This document shows, piece by piece, positions 8,678 through 18,250 of a stretch of DNA of 64,000 nt. The notes under the pieces were generated by a model. The model saw only the letters and a list, made by a program, of their open reading frames with translations, was not told where the DNA came from and did no database searches. Positions within the stretch are counted from its first letter, which is position 1. Every line of letters begins with the position of its first letter. A program made the position numbers and the translations under genes. Source of the DNA: Pantoea vagans (GTDB lineage Bacteria; Pseudomonadota; Gammaproteobacteria; Enterobacterales; Enterobacteriaceae); NCBI RefSeq assembly GCF_001506165.1, contig NZ_CP011427.1, forward strand, positions 4,216,001 to 4,280,000, given 5' to 3'.

Positions 8678-9696
8678 TGACTACACTTAACGCTTCTATT
8701 AGCGTCATCGGTGCCGGCTCGTACGGCACCGCATTGGCCATCACTCTGGCCCGCAACGGCCATCCGGTATTACTTTGGGGCCACAACCCACAAAGCGTGG
8801 CGCAGCTCAAAGCTGACCGATGCAATACCGCTTTCCTGCCCGATGTTCCTTTCCCCGATAATCTTGCCCCTGAGGCCGATCTGGCGACAGTCGTTAATGC
8901 CAGCCGCGATCTGCTTGTGGTCGTGCCCAGCCATGTTTTTGGCGACGTGCTGACTCAGCTTAAGCCACATCTGCGCGCGGATTCTCGCATTGTCTGGGCA
9001 ACTAAGGGCCTGGAGAAAGAAACCGGGCGTTTATTGCAGGATGTCGCACGTGAAATTCTGGGCGATAGCATTCCGCTGGCGGTGATTTCCGGACCAACCT
9101 TTGCGAAAGAACTTGCGGCAGGATTGCCAACCGCCATTGCGCTGGCAGCTACGGATGCGCAATTCGCTGACGATCTGCAGCAAAAACTGCACTGCGGTAA
9201 AAGCTTCCGCGTTTATAACAATCCGGACTTCATCGGTGTGCAACTTGGCGGTGCCGTGAAAAACGTGATCGCCATTGGCGCTGGCATTTCTGATGGTATC
9301 GGTTTTGGCGCTAACGCCCGAACCGCGCTCATCACGCGTGGCCTGACAGAAATGAGCCGCCTGGGAGCTGCGTTAGGTGCTGATCCCACCACTTTTATGG
9401 GGATGGCGGGACTAGGCGATTTAGTGCTGACCTGTACCGATAATCAATCACGCAACCGTCGTTTTGGCATGATGCTGGGGCAGGGTGAGAGCGTTGATGA
9501 GGCACAACGCATTATCGGACAAGTTGTAGAAGGTTATCGAAACACTAAAGAAGTCAAAGCATTGGCGGCACGAATGGGTGTCGAGATGCCGATAACTGAG
9601 CAGATTTATCAGGTCTTGTATTGCGAAAAATCGGCGCGAGAGGCAGCATTGAGTTTACTTGGCCGTGCAAGGAAGGACGAAAACAGCCAAAGCTGA
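8677..9696 (+). CDS. gpsA: Glycerol-3-phosphate dehydrogenase [NAD(P)+]
   Basis: Reduces dihydroxyacetone phosphate to sn-glycerol-3-phosphate for phospholipid synthesis. The 339 residues have an N-terminal dinucleotide-binding motif [11 protein letters not shown] (about residues 10-20), SGPTFAKEL and the catalytic-lysine region [15 protein letters not shown]. It overlaps secB by one base and is followed by a compact terminator ahead of cysE. Confidence 0.98.
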   Translation: MTTLNASISVIGAGSYGTALAITLARNGHPVLLWGHNPQSVAQLKADRCNTAFLPDVPFPDNLAPEADLATVVNASRDLLVVVPSHVFGDVLTQLKPHLRADSRIVWATKGLEKETGRLLQDVAREILGDSIPLAVISGPTFAKELAAGLPTAIALAATDAQFADDLQQKLHCGKSFRVYNNPDFIGVQLGGAVKNVIAIGAGISDGIGFGANARTALITRGLTEMSRLGAALGADPTTFMGMAGLGDLVLTCTDNQSRNRRFGMMLGQGESVDEAQRIIGQVVEGYRNTKEVKALAARMGVEMPITEQIYQVLYCEKSAREAALSLLGRARKDENSQS

Positions 9697-9723
9697 AGCC
9701 GGATGCCCAGCTAAACCACCTGC

Positions 9724-9747
9724 AGCGCCTCTCAGGCGCTTTTTTTA
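9724..9747 (+). terminator. Terminator or attenuator between gpsA and cysE
   Basis: AGCGCCT and AGGCGCT form a 7-bp GC-rich stem with a CTC loop, followed by T7 (9740-9746). The cysE ATG is only 17 bases downstream, so the hairpin sits right against the cysE ribosome-binding site (GGGAG at 9750-9754). Some readthrough or a promoter inside gpsA must supply cysE. Confidence 0.75.
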
Positions 9748-9763
9748 TCGGGAGCACAGAGCA

Positions 9764-10579
9764 ATGTCGTCAGAAGAGTTAGAACTGGTCTGGAACAACA
9801 TCAAAGCTGAAGCCAGAGCGCTGGCTGATTGTGAACCCATGCTGGCCAGTTTTTATCACGCGACATTGCTCAAGCATGAGAACCTCGGCAGTGCGCTGAG
9901 CTACATGCTGGCGAACAAACTGGCGAACCCCATTATGCCTGCCATCGCCGTGCGCGAGATCGTTGAAGAAGCCTATCGTGAAGACCCAGAGATGATTGTC
10001 TCAGCGGCTTATGATATCCAGGCAGTGCGTATGCGTGACCCGGCCGTCGATAAATATTCCACACCTCTGCTCTATCTGAAAGGCTTCCATGCGTTGCAAG
10101 CCTATCGCATTGGCCACTGGCTGTGGAAAGAGGGGCGTCGCGCTCTGGCTGTTTACCTGCAGAATGAAATCTCAGTCTCCTTCGCCGTGGATATTCACCC
10201 GGCTGCACGTATTGGTCGCGGCATCATGCTCGACCATGCAACGGGCATCGTCATTGGTGAAACGGCGGTGGTGGAAAACGACGTGTCGATTTTGCAGTCG
10301 GTGACGTTAGGCGGTACCGGTAAAACCAGCGGCGATCGCCATCCGAAGATCCGTGAAGGCGTGATGATTGGGGCGGGCGCCAAGATTCTGGGCAATATTG
10401 AAGTGGGACGCGGAGCGAAAATTGGCGCCGGGTCGGTCGTCTTGCAACCCGTCCCCCCGCATACCACAGCGGCAGGCGTACCGGCGCGCATCGTCGGCAA
10501 ACCCACCAGTGATAAGCCATCAATGGATATGGATCAACTCTTCAATGGCGCCGGTTTTGAATACGGCGACGGCATCTAG
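9764..10579 (+). CDS. cysE: Serine O-acetyltransferase
   Basis: Makes O-acetylserine from serine and acetyl-CoA, the committed step of cysteine synthesis. 271 residues from the ATG preceded by GGGAG; an upstream in-frame extension runs through the terminator and is rejected. An N-terminal helical domain is followed by left-handed beta-helix hexapeptide repeats (about 140-250), with [18 protein letters not shown] carrying the catalytic His. The C-terminus ends in Ile, the residue that enters the CysK active site in the cysteine synthase complex. Its last four bases overlap the convergent trmL stop. Confidence 0.98.
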   Translation: MSSEELELVWNNIKAEARALADCEPMLASFYHATLLKHENLGSALSYMLANKLANPIMPAIAVREIVEEAYREDPEMIVSAAYDIQAVRMRDPAVDKYSTPLLYLKGFHALQAYRIGHWLWKEGRRALAVYLQNEISVSFAVDIHPAARIGRGIMLDHATGIVIGETAVVENDVSILQSVTLGGTGKTSGDRHPKIREGVMIGAGAKILGNIEVGRGAKIGAGSVVLQPVPPHTTAAGVPARIVGKPTSDKPSMDMDQLFNGAGFEYGDGI

Positions 10580-11049
10580 CTTTTGATCAGTGCGCCACTG
10601 TAATCAAGCTGGCGCCACGCTTCATACACCACCACCGATACCGCATTTGACAGGTTCATACTGCGACTTTCCGCCATCATCGGAATGCGGATCTTCTGCT
10701 CTGCAGGCAGCGCATTAAGAATCTCTGCCGGTAATCCACGGCTTTCTGGACCAAACAGCAAATAATCCCCTTTCTGATAGCTTACCGCGCTATGTGCCGG
10801 TGTCCCTTTGGTGGTTAAGGCAAAGAGGCGCTGTGGGGCTTCTGACGCGAGAAACGCCGCATAATTGGCGTGTTTCTTCAGCGAGGTGTATTCGTGATAG
10901 TCCAGCCCGGCACGGCGCAGGCGTTTATCATCCCAGGCAAAGCCCAGCGGCTCAATCAGATGCAACTGAAAGCCGGTGTTCGCACAGAGGCGGATGATAT
11001 TGCCGGTATTTGGCGGGATTTCAGGTTCAAATAAAACGATGTTCAGCAT
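10576..11049 (-). CDS. trmL: tRNA (cytidine/uridine-2'-O-)-methyltransferase TrmL
   Basis: SPOUT-class methyltransferase that modifies the wobble position 34 of tRNA-Leu isoacceptors. 157 residues from [17 protein letters not shown], the same length as E. coli TrmL. The knot motifs [10 protein letters not shown] and [15 protein letters not shown] are present. The stop overlaps that of convergent cysE in a shared CTAG. On its 5' side lies cpxA, which is not its neighbour in E. coli. Confidence 0.96.
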   Translation of the reverse strand: MLNIVLFEPEIPPNTGNIIRLCANTGFQLHLIEPLGFAWDDKRLRRAGLDYHEYTSLKKHANYAAFLASEAPQRLFALTTKGTPAHSAVSYQKGDYLLFGPESRGLPAEILNALPAEQKIRIPMMAESRSMNLSNAVSVVVYEAWRQLDYSGALIKS

Positions 11050-11084
11050 AAGGCCCCCGGAAACGAGGGCCGAAGCATAGCAAA

Positions 11085-12461
11085 TTATTGGCGAGCGGAG
11101 TACAGCGGTAACCACAGCGTAAGACGCAGGCCCCCCAGTGGACTGTCATCCGCTTTCACCCAACCTCGGTGTTGCTGGACGGCCGTTTCAACAATCGCCA
11201 GACCTAAACCGGTGCCACCGGATTCACGATCGCGCGCTTCATCTGTGCGATAAAACGGACGGAAAATCTGTTCGCGATCCTCGGCACTGACGCCTGGGCC
11301 ATCATCATCGACGTGGACAGTGATACCCTGAATATCTACTGAGAAGCTGACACTGATGTGGTTGTGGGAATAGCGCAACGCATTACGCACGATATTTTCC
11401 AACGCACTCTCCAGCGCATGCGGGTTGCCATAGAGCGGCCATGGGCCAGGCGGGTAAGGCACATCCATGGTTTTACCCATCTGCTCTGCTTCGAATTTGG
11501 CGTCTTCCAGCACGCCATTCCAAAGCTGGTTTGCCTTCATCGCTTCACTCACCAGCGCATTTTTGTGTTGCGTGCGCGACAGCACCAGCAGATCGTTAAT
11601 CATGCCATCCAGGCGCTGTGCTTCCGTTTCGATACGTTGTAGCTCTTTACCTTCACCGTTACGACGACGCAGCAGCGCTGTGGCCAACTGAAGGCGCGTA
11701 AGCGGCGTGCGCAGTTCATGGCTGATGTCAGACAGCAGGCGCTGTTGAGCAGTCATCATACGTTCTAGCGCACTCACCATTTGGTTGAAGCTCGATCCTG
11801 CGGCGAGAAACTCCTGTGGGCCGGATTCCAGTTCAGGATGCTGGCGTAAGTTACCGCTTGCTACTTCATCGGCCGCATACTTCAGTTTGCGTGCCGGGCG
11901 AGCCAGGCTCCACGCCAGCCATAACAGCAGTGGCGAGCTGATCAGCATCGTGACAATCAGCAGCAGTAAAGGTCGATCAAATAACAGGTTAACAAAATCC
12001 AGCTGCGAACTGGTGGCAGGTCGAATCAGGTAAAGTTGGTAATTGTCTTCGCCATCGCGCACGGCGAAGGGGCCGACCATTTCCACTCGACCATACTTCT
12101 TCTTCTGCGGATGATCGGCGTTATCTGCCTGGCCAATAAAGTTACGGATCACCTGCATTTCATTGTGTTGAGCGCCGATGACGCGGCCTTCACTGGTCAC
12201 CAGCAATAAGCGTTGCCCCGGCGGCGCCCATTTATCGATGGCGCGAAATAGCCTACGCCACCACATCAAATCGTTAGGCGGGTCTTGTGACAGCTCAGCT
12301 TCAACGTGCTGTTCAATCATGGTGCCCTGTCGTTGCTCACTTTCCAGCAGCGATGTCATCTGGCGCGAGTCGAGTTTGGGCACCATCAAAACCAGCATCA
12401 ACACCAACGCCAGCGTGAGCCAGAAGATGGCGAAGATGCGGGTGGTCAAACTTCCAATCAT
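11085..12461 (-). CDS. cpxA: Envelope-stress sensor histidine kinase CpxA
   Basis: Inner-membrane sensor kinase and phosphatase of the Cpx response. 458 residues: TM1 about 9-28, periplasmic sensor to about 160, TM2 about 163-185, HAMP, then the dimerisation H-box [16 protein letters not shown] with the phosphorylated His at 248. N-, G1- and G2-type ATP-binding motifs follow ([25 protein letters not shown]). The start ATG overlaps the cpxR stop by four bases, the usual cpxRA arrangement. Confidence 0.97.
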   Translation of the reverse strand: MIGSLTTRIFAIFWLTLALVLMLVLMVPKLDSRQMTSLLESEQRQGTMIEQHVEAELSQDPPNDLMWWRRLFRAIDKWAPPGQRLLLVTSEGRVIGAQHNEMQVIRNFIGQADNADHPQKKKYGRVEMVGPFAVRDGEDNYQLYLIRPATSSQLDFVNLLFDRPLLLLIVTMLISSPLLLWLAWSLARPARKLKYAADEVASGNLRQHPELESGPQEFLAAGSSFNQMVSALERMMTAQQRLLSDISHELRTPLTRLQLATALLRRRNGEGKELQRIETEAQRLDGMINDLLVLSRTQHKNALVSEAMKANQLWNGVLEDAKFEAEQMGKTMDVPYPPGPWPLYGNPHALESALENIVRNALRYSHNHISVSFSVDIQGITVHVDDDGPGVSAEDREQIFRPFYRTDEARDRESGGTGLGLAIVETAVQQHRGWVKADDSPLGGLRLTLWLPLYSARQ

Positions 12462-13156
12462 GATGCCGAAACCATCAGATAGCCGCGTCCGCGCAGAGTT
12501 TTAAACCACGGATGACCATCACGACGTTCCGGCAATTTACGACGCAGGTTAGAGATATGCATGTCAATGGCACGGTCAAACGGCGTCAGGCGTTTGCCCA
12601 GTACTTCCTGGCTTAGATGTTCGCGCGAAACCACCTGACCCAAATGCTGTGCCAGCAAATAAAGCAGGGTGAATTCGGTACCCGTAAGATCCAGTGTTTC
12701 AGTATCGAAACTGGCTTCCTGGCGACCGGGATTCAGGCGTAAACAATCCACTTCCAGCGTTGGCGAGCTGTTGTCATGCTGCTGTTGCTGTTCGCTCCAG
12801 TTTGAACGGCGCAAAATAGCGCGGATACGCGCTACCAGTTCGCGGTCGTTAAACGGTTTTGGCAGATAGTCGTCCGCGCCCAGCTCAAGGCCTAGAACGC
12901 GATCTAACTCACTGCCACGCGCGGTCAGCATAATGACCGGGGTCTGATGTTGCTGGCGTAATTCTTTCAACGTATCGATACCGTTCTTTTTCGGCATCAT
13001 GACGTCGAGCAATAACAAGTCAACGGTGTTGTCCAGTAGGTTGAGCGCCTGCTCGCCATCACCGGCGACAATCACCTCAAAACCTTCCATTTCAAGCAGT
13101 TCTTTAAGCAGCGAAGTTAATTCGCGGTCGTCATCAACCAACAGGATTTTATTCAT
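12458..13156 (-). CDS. cpxR: Response regulator CpxR
   Basis: OmpR/PhoB-type response regulator. The receiver domain has the acidic pair DDD at 8-10, phospho-acceptor Asp51 (LLLLDVMMP), T/S in MLTARG and Lys in LPKPF. The C-terminal winged helix ends FKTLRGRGYLM. The 232 residues equal the E. coli length. A perfect CpxR box lies in the divergent cpxR-cpxP spacer, consistent with autoregulation and activation of cpxP. Confidence 0.98.
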   Translation of the reverse strand: MNKILLVDDDRELTSLLKELLEMEGFEVIVAGDGEQALNLLDNTVDLLLLDVMMPKKNGIDTLKELRQQHQTPVIMLTARGSELDRVLGLELGADDYLPKPFNDRELVARIRAILRRSNWSEQQQQHDNSSPTLEVDCLRLNPGRQEASFDTETLDLTGTEFTLLYLLAQHLGQVVSREHLSQEVLGKRLTPFDRAIDMHISNLRRKLPERRDGHPWFKTLRGRGYLMVSAS

Positions 13157-13211
13157 TTTTTATTGCCCTCCGCAGGCAAAATACCGTGTTCCATGACCTG
13201 CAATCCAACGC

Positions 13212-13226
13212 TTTACGTAGTTTTAC
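13212..13226 (-). promoter_or_regulatory. CpxR box
   Basis: Read on the minus strand the site is GTAAA-N5-GTAAA, an exact match to the CpxR consensus (TTTAC at 13212-13216 and at 13222-13226 on the plus strand). It lies in the 150-bp spacer between divergent cpxR and cpxP, where it can serve both. Confidence 0.85.
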
Positions 13227-13306
13227 ACCCCCTGACGGATGTTTGCAGCCATCGCCGTACACTAGCTCTCGTTGAATCGCAAAACGGAACGAACTGGGAG
13301 TAAACG

Positions 13307-13819
13307 ATGCGCTACTTAACCGCCGTCGTCATTGCCTCAGCGATGGTTCTCAGTCACGCCAGCGCAGAAGCAGCAGACACGACGACGATTGACGAGATGC
13401 ATCAGAACAGCGGATTGACGACAGGCAGTATGACGCAAAATCCGCAAAGCCACATGTTCGATGGCATTGAGCTGACTGAACAACAGCGGCAACAGATGCG
13501 AGACCTGATGCAGCAAGCGCGACACGAACGCCCCGTATTGAGCGTTCAGGACATTGAAACTATGCATGACCTTGTCATTGCAGACAAATTTAACGAATCG
13601 GCTATCCGCCAGCAGGCAGAAAAACAAGCCCGCGCGCAGGTTGAACTGCAAGTTGAGATGGCTCGGGTTCGTAACCAGATGTATCACCTGCTTACGCCTG
13701 CACAGCAAGCGTTATTGCAGCAGAATTATGAGCGGCGTCTCAACAATATGCGTCAGCTCTCCGGATTGCAGCCATCACCACCGCTGCATGCAGTGAGTAG
13801 TACCAGCAGTAACCAGTAA
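13307..13819 (+). CDS. cpxP: Periplasmic Cpx inhibitor CpxP
   Basis: Periplasmic adaptor that damps CpxA signalling and delivers misfolded pilins to DegP. 170 residues with a signal peptide (MRYLTAVVIASAMVLSHASA). Two LTxxQ motifs of the CpxP/Spy family are visible: LTEQQ (about 46-50) and LTPAQQ (near 125). Start codon preceded by GGGAG. Its 3' UTR carries the CpxQ small RNA. Confidence 0.96.
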   Translation: MRYLTAVVIASAMVLSHASAEAADTTTIDEMHQNSGLTTGSMTQNPQSHMFDGIELTEQQRQQMRDLMQQARHERPVLSVQDIETMHDLVIADKFNESAIRQQAEKQARAQVELQVEMARVRNQMYHLLTPAQQALLQQNYERRLNNMRQLSGLQPSPPLHAVSSTSSNQ

Positions 13820-13832
13820 CATAGTATCCCTG

Positions 13833-13890
13833 TTTTCCTTGCCATAGACACCATCCCTGTCTTCCCCGCCATGATGGCGGGGTTTTTTTT
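13833..13890 (+). ncRNA. cpxQ: CpxQ small RNA from the cpxP 3' UTR (includes cpxP terminator)
   Basis: The stretch begins TTTTCCTTGCCATAGACACC and runs to a terminator hairpin CCCCGCC-ATGAT-GGCGGGG followed by eight T. To my recollection the seed region is the same as in E. coli and Salmonella CpxQ, a roughly 58-nt Hfq-bound RNA cut by RNase E from cpxP mRNA that represses inner-membrane protein mRNAs. Only the terminator loop differs. It begins about 13 bases after the cpxP stop. Confidence 0.88.
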
Positions 13891-14019
13891 GCCTGTCATT
13901 GCGCTGACGCATCATTAACTTAATATTCAATTCACGCACCTTAAGCTGGCCGATGATAAACTTTAGCCATGATTTAACAACGGCGTGGCGCTTTTGCGTG
14001 CGCTTTAATGAGGCAAGGC

Positions 14020-14922
14020 ATGGATCCCTCCTATGCAAAACTCGTCAATCGGGCGGCGCTGGCAGCAACGACATTGGCGACACTGCTGTTAATCGTCAAA
14101 GTTTTTGCCTGGTGGCTAACCGGTTCAGTCAGCATGCTGGCCGCACTGGTCGATTCACTGGTCGATATTGCGGCATCACTCACTAACCTCTTAGTGGTGC
14201 GCTATTCATTACAGCCAGCCGATGATGATCATACCTTTGGTCACGGTAAAGCGGAGTCACTGGCAGCGCTGGCTCAGAGCATGTTCATCTCTGGTTCTGC
14301 CCTGTTTCTCTTCCTCACCGGTATTCAGCACCTGGCGTCACCCAATACGCTGCATTCGCCGCTGGTAGGCATTGTGGTGACGGTGGTTGCTCTGTTCTCA
14401 ACGTTGTTGCTGGTGACGTTCCAGCGCTGGGTTGTCAGGCGCACACGTAGCCAGGCCATTCGAGCGGATATGCTGCACTATCAATCCGATGTGGTGATGA
14501 ACGGCGCAATTCTGGTTGCCCTGGTGTTAAGCAGCTATGGTTTTGTCAGGGCAGATGCGTTATTCGCCTTGGGGATCGGCGTCTACATTCTCTATAACGC
14601 ATTGCGTATGGGCTATGAAGCGGTGCAATCGCTATTGGATCGCGCGTTGCCGGAAGAAGAAAAACAGGCAATTATTGATGTCGTCAGTGACTGGCCAGGC
14701 GTACGTGGTGCGCATGCGTTACGTACGCGTCAGTCTGGGCCGACGCGTTTTATACAGCTGCACCTGGAAATGGATGATCACTTGCCGTTGCTGCAGGCGC
14801 ATCAGGTGGCCGATCAGATTGAGCAAGCATTGCGGCAAAAATTTCCCGGTTCTGACGTAATCATTCATCAGGATCCCTGTTCGGTGGTGCCTGAAAATCA
14901 GCAAGGTTTTTTTCAGTTTTAG
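14020..14922 (+). CDS. fieF: Cation-efflux pump FieF (CDF family)
   Basis: Proton-coupled Zn2+/Fe2+ exporter of the inner membrane. 300 residues from the ATG at 14020 ([17 protein letters not shown] just upstream); an in-frame ATG at 14008 adds four residues and is less like the family. Six membrane segments are expected in the first 200 residues. The site-A metal ligands are visible as DSLVDIAAS and HYQSD, and a soluble C-terminal domain ends [11 protein letters not shown]. It follows cpxP as in E. coli. Confidence 0.96.
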   Translation: MDPSYAKLVNRAALAATTLATLLLIVKVFAWWLTGSVSMLAALVDSLVDIAASLTNLLVVRYSLQPADDDHTFGHGKAESLAALAQSMFISGSALFLFLTGIQHLASPNTLHSPLVGIVVTVVALFSTLLLVTFQRWVVRRTRSQAIRADMLHYQSDVVMNGAILVALVLSSYGFVRADALFALGIGVYILYNALRMGYEAVQSLLDRALPEEEKQAIIDVVSDWPGVRGAHALRTRQSGPTRFIQLHLEMDDHLPLLQAHQVADQIEQALRQKFPGSDVIIHQDPCSVVPENQQGFFQF

Positions 14923-15004
14923 CGGTTAAATATCATGGCGTTGCGTGATAAAAATGACGTAACGCTAACAACTCTGTAAAAAATTAGCGAAAACTTGTCT
15001 GACC

Positions 15005-15037
15005 TGAATCAATTCAGCATCAAGCCTTTGATATACT
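15005..15037 (+). promoter_or_regulatory. pfkA promoter with candidate Cra (FruR) site
   Basis: TGAATCAATTCA (15005-15016), a near palindrome resembling the Cra operator TGAAACGTTTCA, sits just upstream of a TATACT -10 (15032-15037). It covers the position of the weak -35. E. coli pfkA is repressed by Cra, so this arrangement is expected; the site itself is inferred from sequence only. Confidence 0.55.
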
Positions 15038-15129
15038 ATCTGCAACTATTAAGCCGCACGATCGTGAATGGGTTTACACCGGTCGGCAGGCAGGAATAAT
15101 CCTTAGTTTTGAACAATCCAGAGGTTGTC

Positions 15130-16092
15130 ATGATCAAAAAAATCGGAGTACTGACCAGCGGCGGTGACGCCCCAGGCATGAACGCAGCCATTCGCGGAGT
15201 TGTCCGTTCCGCGCTGAGTGAAGGCCTTGAAGTTTTTGGTATCTACGACGGCTATCTGGGATTGTATGAAGATCGCATGATCAACCTCGACCGTTACAGC
15301 GTGTCAGACATGATCAACCGTGGCGGCACTTTCCTTGGCTCTGCGCGCTTCCCGGATTTCCGTAATGAGGAAGTTCGCCAGGTCGCGATTGAGAACATGA
15401 AAAAGCGCGGCATTGATGCGCTGGTGGTGATTGGCGGTGACGGCTCCTACATGGGTGCCAAGCGTCTGACCGAAATGGGCTTCCCGTGTATTGGTCTGCC
15501 TGGCACCATTGATAACGACGTAGCAGGAACCGACTACACCATTGGTTACTTCACCGCACTGGAGACCGTGGTGGAAGCGATTGACCGTCTGCGCGACACC
15601 TCATCTTCACACCAGCGTATCTCTATCGTTGAAGTGATGGGTCGTTACTGCGGTGATCTTACCCTGGCTGCTGCGATTGCTGGCGGTTGCGAATTTATCG
15701 TGCTGCCGGAAATCCCTTACACCCGCGAAGAGCTGGTGGAAGAGATCAAAGCCGGTATCGCTAAAGGTAAAAAGCACGCCATTGTGGCGATCACTGAGCA
15801 CATCTGTGATATCGACGACCTGGCACATTACATTGAAGCGGAAACCAAACGTGAAACCCGTGCCACCGTACTTGGTCACATTCAGCGTGGCGGTGCGCCA
15901 TGTGCCTATGACCGTATTCTGGCTTCACGCATGGGTGCTTACTCTATTGAGCTGCTGTTGCAGGGTTACGGCGGCCGTTGCGTCGGTATCCAAAACGAGA
16001 AGATGGTGCACCACGACATCATCGATGCGATTGAGAACATGAAGCGTCCGTTCAAACGCGATTGGCTCGACACTGCGAAAAAACTCTACTAA
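15130..16092 (+). CDS. pfkA: 6-phosphofructokinase I
   Basis: ATP-dependent phosphorylation of fructose 6-phosphate, the main control step of glycolysis. 320 residues from [20 protein letters not shown], equal to E. coli PfkA; a seven-residue upstream extension is rejected. The ATP-binding GGDGS, the catalytic TIDND (Asp127 region) and the MGRYCGDL substrate motif are intact. Transcribed alone between a Cra-type promoter and a strong terminator. Confidence 0.98.
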   Translation: MIKKIGVLTSGGDAPGMNAAIRGVVRSALSEGLEVFGIYDGYLGLYEDRMINLDRYSVSDMINRGGTFLGSARFPDFRNEEVRQVAIENMKKRGIDALVVIGGDGSYMGAKRLTEMGFPCIGLPGTIDNDVAGTDYTIGYFTALETVVEAIDRLRDTSSSHQRISIVEVMGRYCGDLTLAAAIAGGCEFIVLPEIPYTREELVEEIKAGIAKGKKHAIVAITEHICDIDDLAHYIEAETKRETRATVLGHIQRGGAPCAYDRILASRMGAYSIELLLQGYGGRCVGIQNEKMVHHDIIDAIENMKRPFKRDWLDTAKKLY

Positions 16093-16105
16093 TCAAACTG
16101 CATCA

Positions 16106-16133
16106 GGGCGCGACCTTAATCGCGCCCTTTTTT
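16106..16133 (+). terminator. pfkA terminator
   Basis: Perfect 8-bp stem GGGCGCGA/TCGCGCCC with a 6-base loop and T6, starting 14 bases after the pfkA stop. Confidence 0.88.
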
Positions 16134-16239
16134 GTGCAACCTTATATTCCCCAAAGTTATAAACACTCTTTTTTAATTCTTTAATCTATGGATTGGTTTG
16201 TGTCAGTCTTGTTCTATAACGACCTCGGGAGAGCAAGCA

Positions 16240-17229
16240 ATGAACAAGTGGAGTATTGGTGTCACCCTGTTACTGGCTTCAACCAGTGTTTTGGCAAAGG
16301 ATATCCAGCTGTTAAACGTTTCTTACGATCCAACGCGTGAGTTGTACGAGCAGTACAACAAAGCGTTTAGCGCTCACTACAAACAAGAGACCGGCGACAA
16401 CGTGGTGATTCGCCAGTCGCACGGCGGTTCAGGTAAGCAGGCAACCTCAGTCATCAACGGCATTCGTGCCGATGTGGTGACGCTGGCGCTGCAGTCTGAC
16501 GTGGATGCCATTGCTGACCGTGGTCGTATCGATAAGAACTGGATCAAACGCCTGCCTGATAACTCCGCACCTTACACCTCAACCATCGTGTTCCTGGTAC
16601 GCAAAGGCAACCCGAAGGGCATCCATGACTGGAACGATTTGATTAAGCCTGGTGTCTCGGTCATCACCCCGAACCCGAAAACCTCTGGCGGCGCACGTTG
16701 GAACTATCTGGCCGCATGGGGCTGGGCACTGGACCAAAACCATGGCGATCAGGCCAAAGCGCTGGCTTATGTGAAAGCGCTGTTCAAGAATGTGGAAGTG
16801 CAGGATTCCGGCGCGCGCGGCGCGACCAATACCTTTGTTGAACGTGGTATTGGCGATGTGCTGATTGCCTGGGAAAACGAAGCCTATCTGGCGGTGAATA
16901 AGCTGGGTAAAGACAAATTTGAAATCGTCACCCCGAGCGAGTCGATTCTGGCGGAGCCAACGGTTTCCGTGGTAGACAAAGTGGTGGATGAGCAGGGCAC
17001 GCGCAAAGTCGCCGAAGAGTATCTGAAGTACCTTTACTCACCGGAAGGCCAGACCATCGCGGCGGAAAACTTCTATCGTCCACGCGATCCTGAAGTGGCC
17101 AAGAAGTTTGCCAGTACTTTTGCCCCGGTCAAACTCTTCACAATCGACAGTAAGTTTGGTGGCTGGACACAGGCCCAGAAAACCCACTTCGCCGATGGTG
17201 GCAGCTATGATCAGGTGATGAAACCGTAA
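16240..17229 (+). CDS. sbp: Periplasmic sulfate-binding protein Sbp
   Basis: Substrate-binding component that feeds sulfate to the CysUWA ABC importer. 329 residues with signal peptide [19 protein letters not shown] and mature start [16 protein letters not shown]. The SHGGSGKQ segment and the conserved [13 protein letters not shown] sulfate-protein signature are present. Start chosen at MNKW, with GGAGAG upstream; an upstream 14-residue extension has no support. Expected to be CysB-regulated, but no operator was assigned. Confidence 0.97.
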   Translation: MNKWSIGVTLLLASTSVLAKDIQLLNVSYDPTRELYEQYNKAFSAHYKQETGDNVVIRQSHGGSGKQATSVINGIRADVVTLALQSDVDAIADRGRIDKNWIKRLPDNSAPYTSTIVFLVRKGNPKGIHDWNDLIKPGVSVITPNPKTSGGARWNYLAAWGWALDQNHGDQAKALAYVKALFKNVEVQDSGARGATNTFVERGIGDVLIAWENEAYLAVNKLGKDKFEIVTPSESILAEPTVSVVDKVVDEQGTRKVAEEYLKYLYSPEGQTIAAENFYRPRDPEVAKKFASTFAPVKLFTIDSKFGGWTQAQKTHFADGGSYDQVMKP

Positions 17230-17249
17230 TCGCATCATCTTTAAATTGA

Positions 17250-17276
17250 AACGGTCAGCCTTGCGCTGGCCGTTTT
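17250..17276 (+). terminator. sbp terminator
   Basis: 10-bp stem with one G-T pair, AACGGTCAGC with GCTGGCCGTT, 5-base loop, followed by a short T run. Confidence 0.7.
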
Positions 17277-17358
17277 GCTTTGCGTGGCAGCAAAAGTCCG
17301 TGACTTTACCCATTCGGCAGGCGAGGATGCAGGCAGGTGATGAACAGAGGGCCAGGCC

Positions 17359-18114
17359 ATGCAGGGAAGTCGTCGTACCCTGAAGTTATTGACCGTGTTG
17401 TTGCTGCTATTGATAGTGGGGCTGATCGTCAGTGCCTTTCACTTCCAGAAAAATTCTAATGCGTTATGGCAGATCATCAGTGAGAAGTGCGTACCCAATA
17501 TGGCTAAGAGCGGCAATCCTGCCCCTTGCCAGCAGGTTAACACTGCTCAGGGTTATGTCACGTTAAAAGACCTCAACGGGCCATTACAGTTTTTACTGAT
17601 GCCGATTGAGAAAATCACCGGCATGGAAAGCCCCATCATTCTCGAACCCACTACGCCAAATCTGTTTGCTGCCGCCTGGCAGCAGCGCAGTTTACTGGCG
17701 AAAAAACGCGGTGCGCCGATTGATGATAGCGCACTGTCGCTGGCGATAAATGCGCAATATGGTCGCTCGCAGAATCAGCTGCACATCCACATTTCCTGCT
17801 TACGTCCAGATATTCGCCAGCAGTTGGATAGCATGACGGCACGACTTAACGAGCAGTGGCAATCCGCTACGCTGCGCAAACATCATTATCTGATTCGTAC
17901 GCTTTCGACCGCTGAACTGGCGCAACAAAGCGCATTTATCCGTCTGGCAGAAGAAGTGCCAAATGCACGCAGTGAGATGGGGAAATATGGGCTGGCATTG
18001 GTCGCGTTACCGGATGGTCGCCTGGCGTTACTGGCGTTGGAGCGGAACTGGCTGAAGTTGAATAGCGGTTCGGCGGAAGAGTTGCAGGACCATCAATGCC
18101 AGATTTTGCATTAA
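17359..18114 (+). CDS. cdh: CDP-diacylglycerol pyrophosphatase
   Basis: Hydrolyses CDP-diacylglycerol to phosphatidate and CMP. 251 residues, same as E. coli Cdh. An N-terminal membrane anchor (about 9-28, LLTVLLLLLIVGLIVSAF) precedes a HIT-superfamily domain whose His-rich core is visible as QLHIHISCLRPDI. Located between sbp and convergent tpiA, as in E. coli. Confidence 0.95.
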   Translation: MQGSRRTLKLLTVLLLLLIVGLIVSAFHFQKNSNALWQIISEKCVPNMAKSGNPAPCQQVNTAQGYVTLKDLNGPLQFLLMPIEKITGMESPIILEPTTPNLFAAAWQQRSLLAKKRGAPIDDSALSLAINAQYGRSQNQLHIHISCLRPDIRQQLDSMTARLNEQWQSATLRKHHYLIRTLSTAELAQQSAFIRLAEEVPNARSEMGKYGLALVALPDGRLALLALERNWLKLNSGSAEELQDHQCQILH

Positions 18115-18154
18115 TAAAACCCACGACCGCCAATGCGCGCCCTCACTACCCAAC

Positions 18155-18196
18155 CGTAGCGGCGCGATTTATCGCGCAATAAATTGCGCCGCTACG
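18155..18196. repeat. Palindromic intergenic repeat (REP/MITE-like)
   Basis: Perfect 11-bp inverted arms CGTAGCGGCGC (18155-18165) and GCGCCGCTACG (18186-18196). Two nested smaller palindromes lie inside: GCGCG-ATTTAT-CGCGC type and GCGCAATAAATTGCGC. It sits between cdh and the tpiA terminator. No U run follows, so it is not an ordinary terminator. Copy number cannot be judged from this window. Confidence 0.65.
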
Positions 18197-18206
18197 TGTA
18201 ATGATG

Positions 18207-18229
18207 AAAAAGGCGGCCCTTGGGCCGCC
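18207..18229 (-). terminator. tpiA terminator
   Basis: GGCGGCCC and GGGCCGCC form a perfect 8-bp stem with a 2-base loop. On the minus strand it is followed by five U (A run at 18207-18211). Confidence 0.8.
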
Positions 18230-18250
18230 CTTTAAACCGCAGTCTACAGC

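Noticed and set aside
9659..9763. 35-residue N-terminal extension of CysE
   Set aside because: It reads through the gpsA 3' end and the terminator; the ATG at 9764 has a proper ribosome-binding site and gives the normal length.
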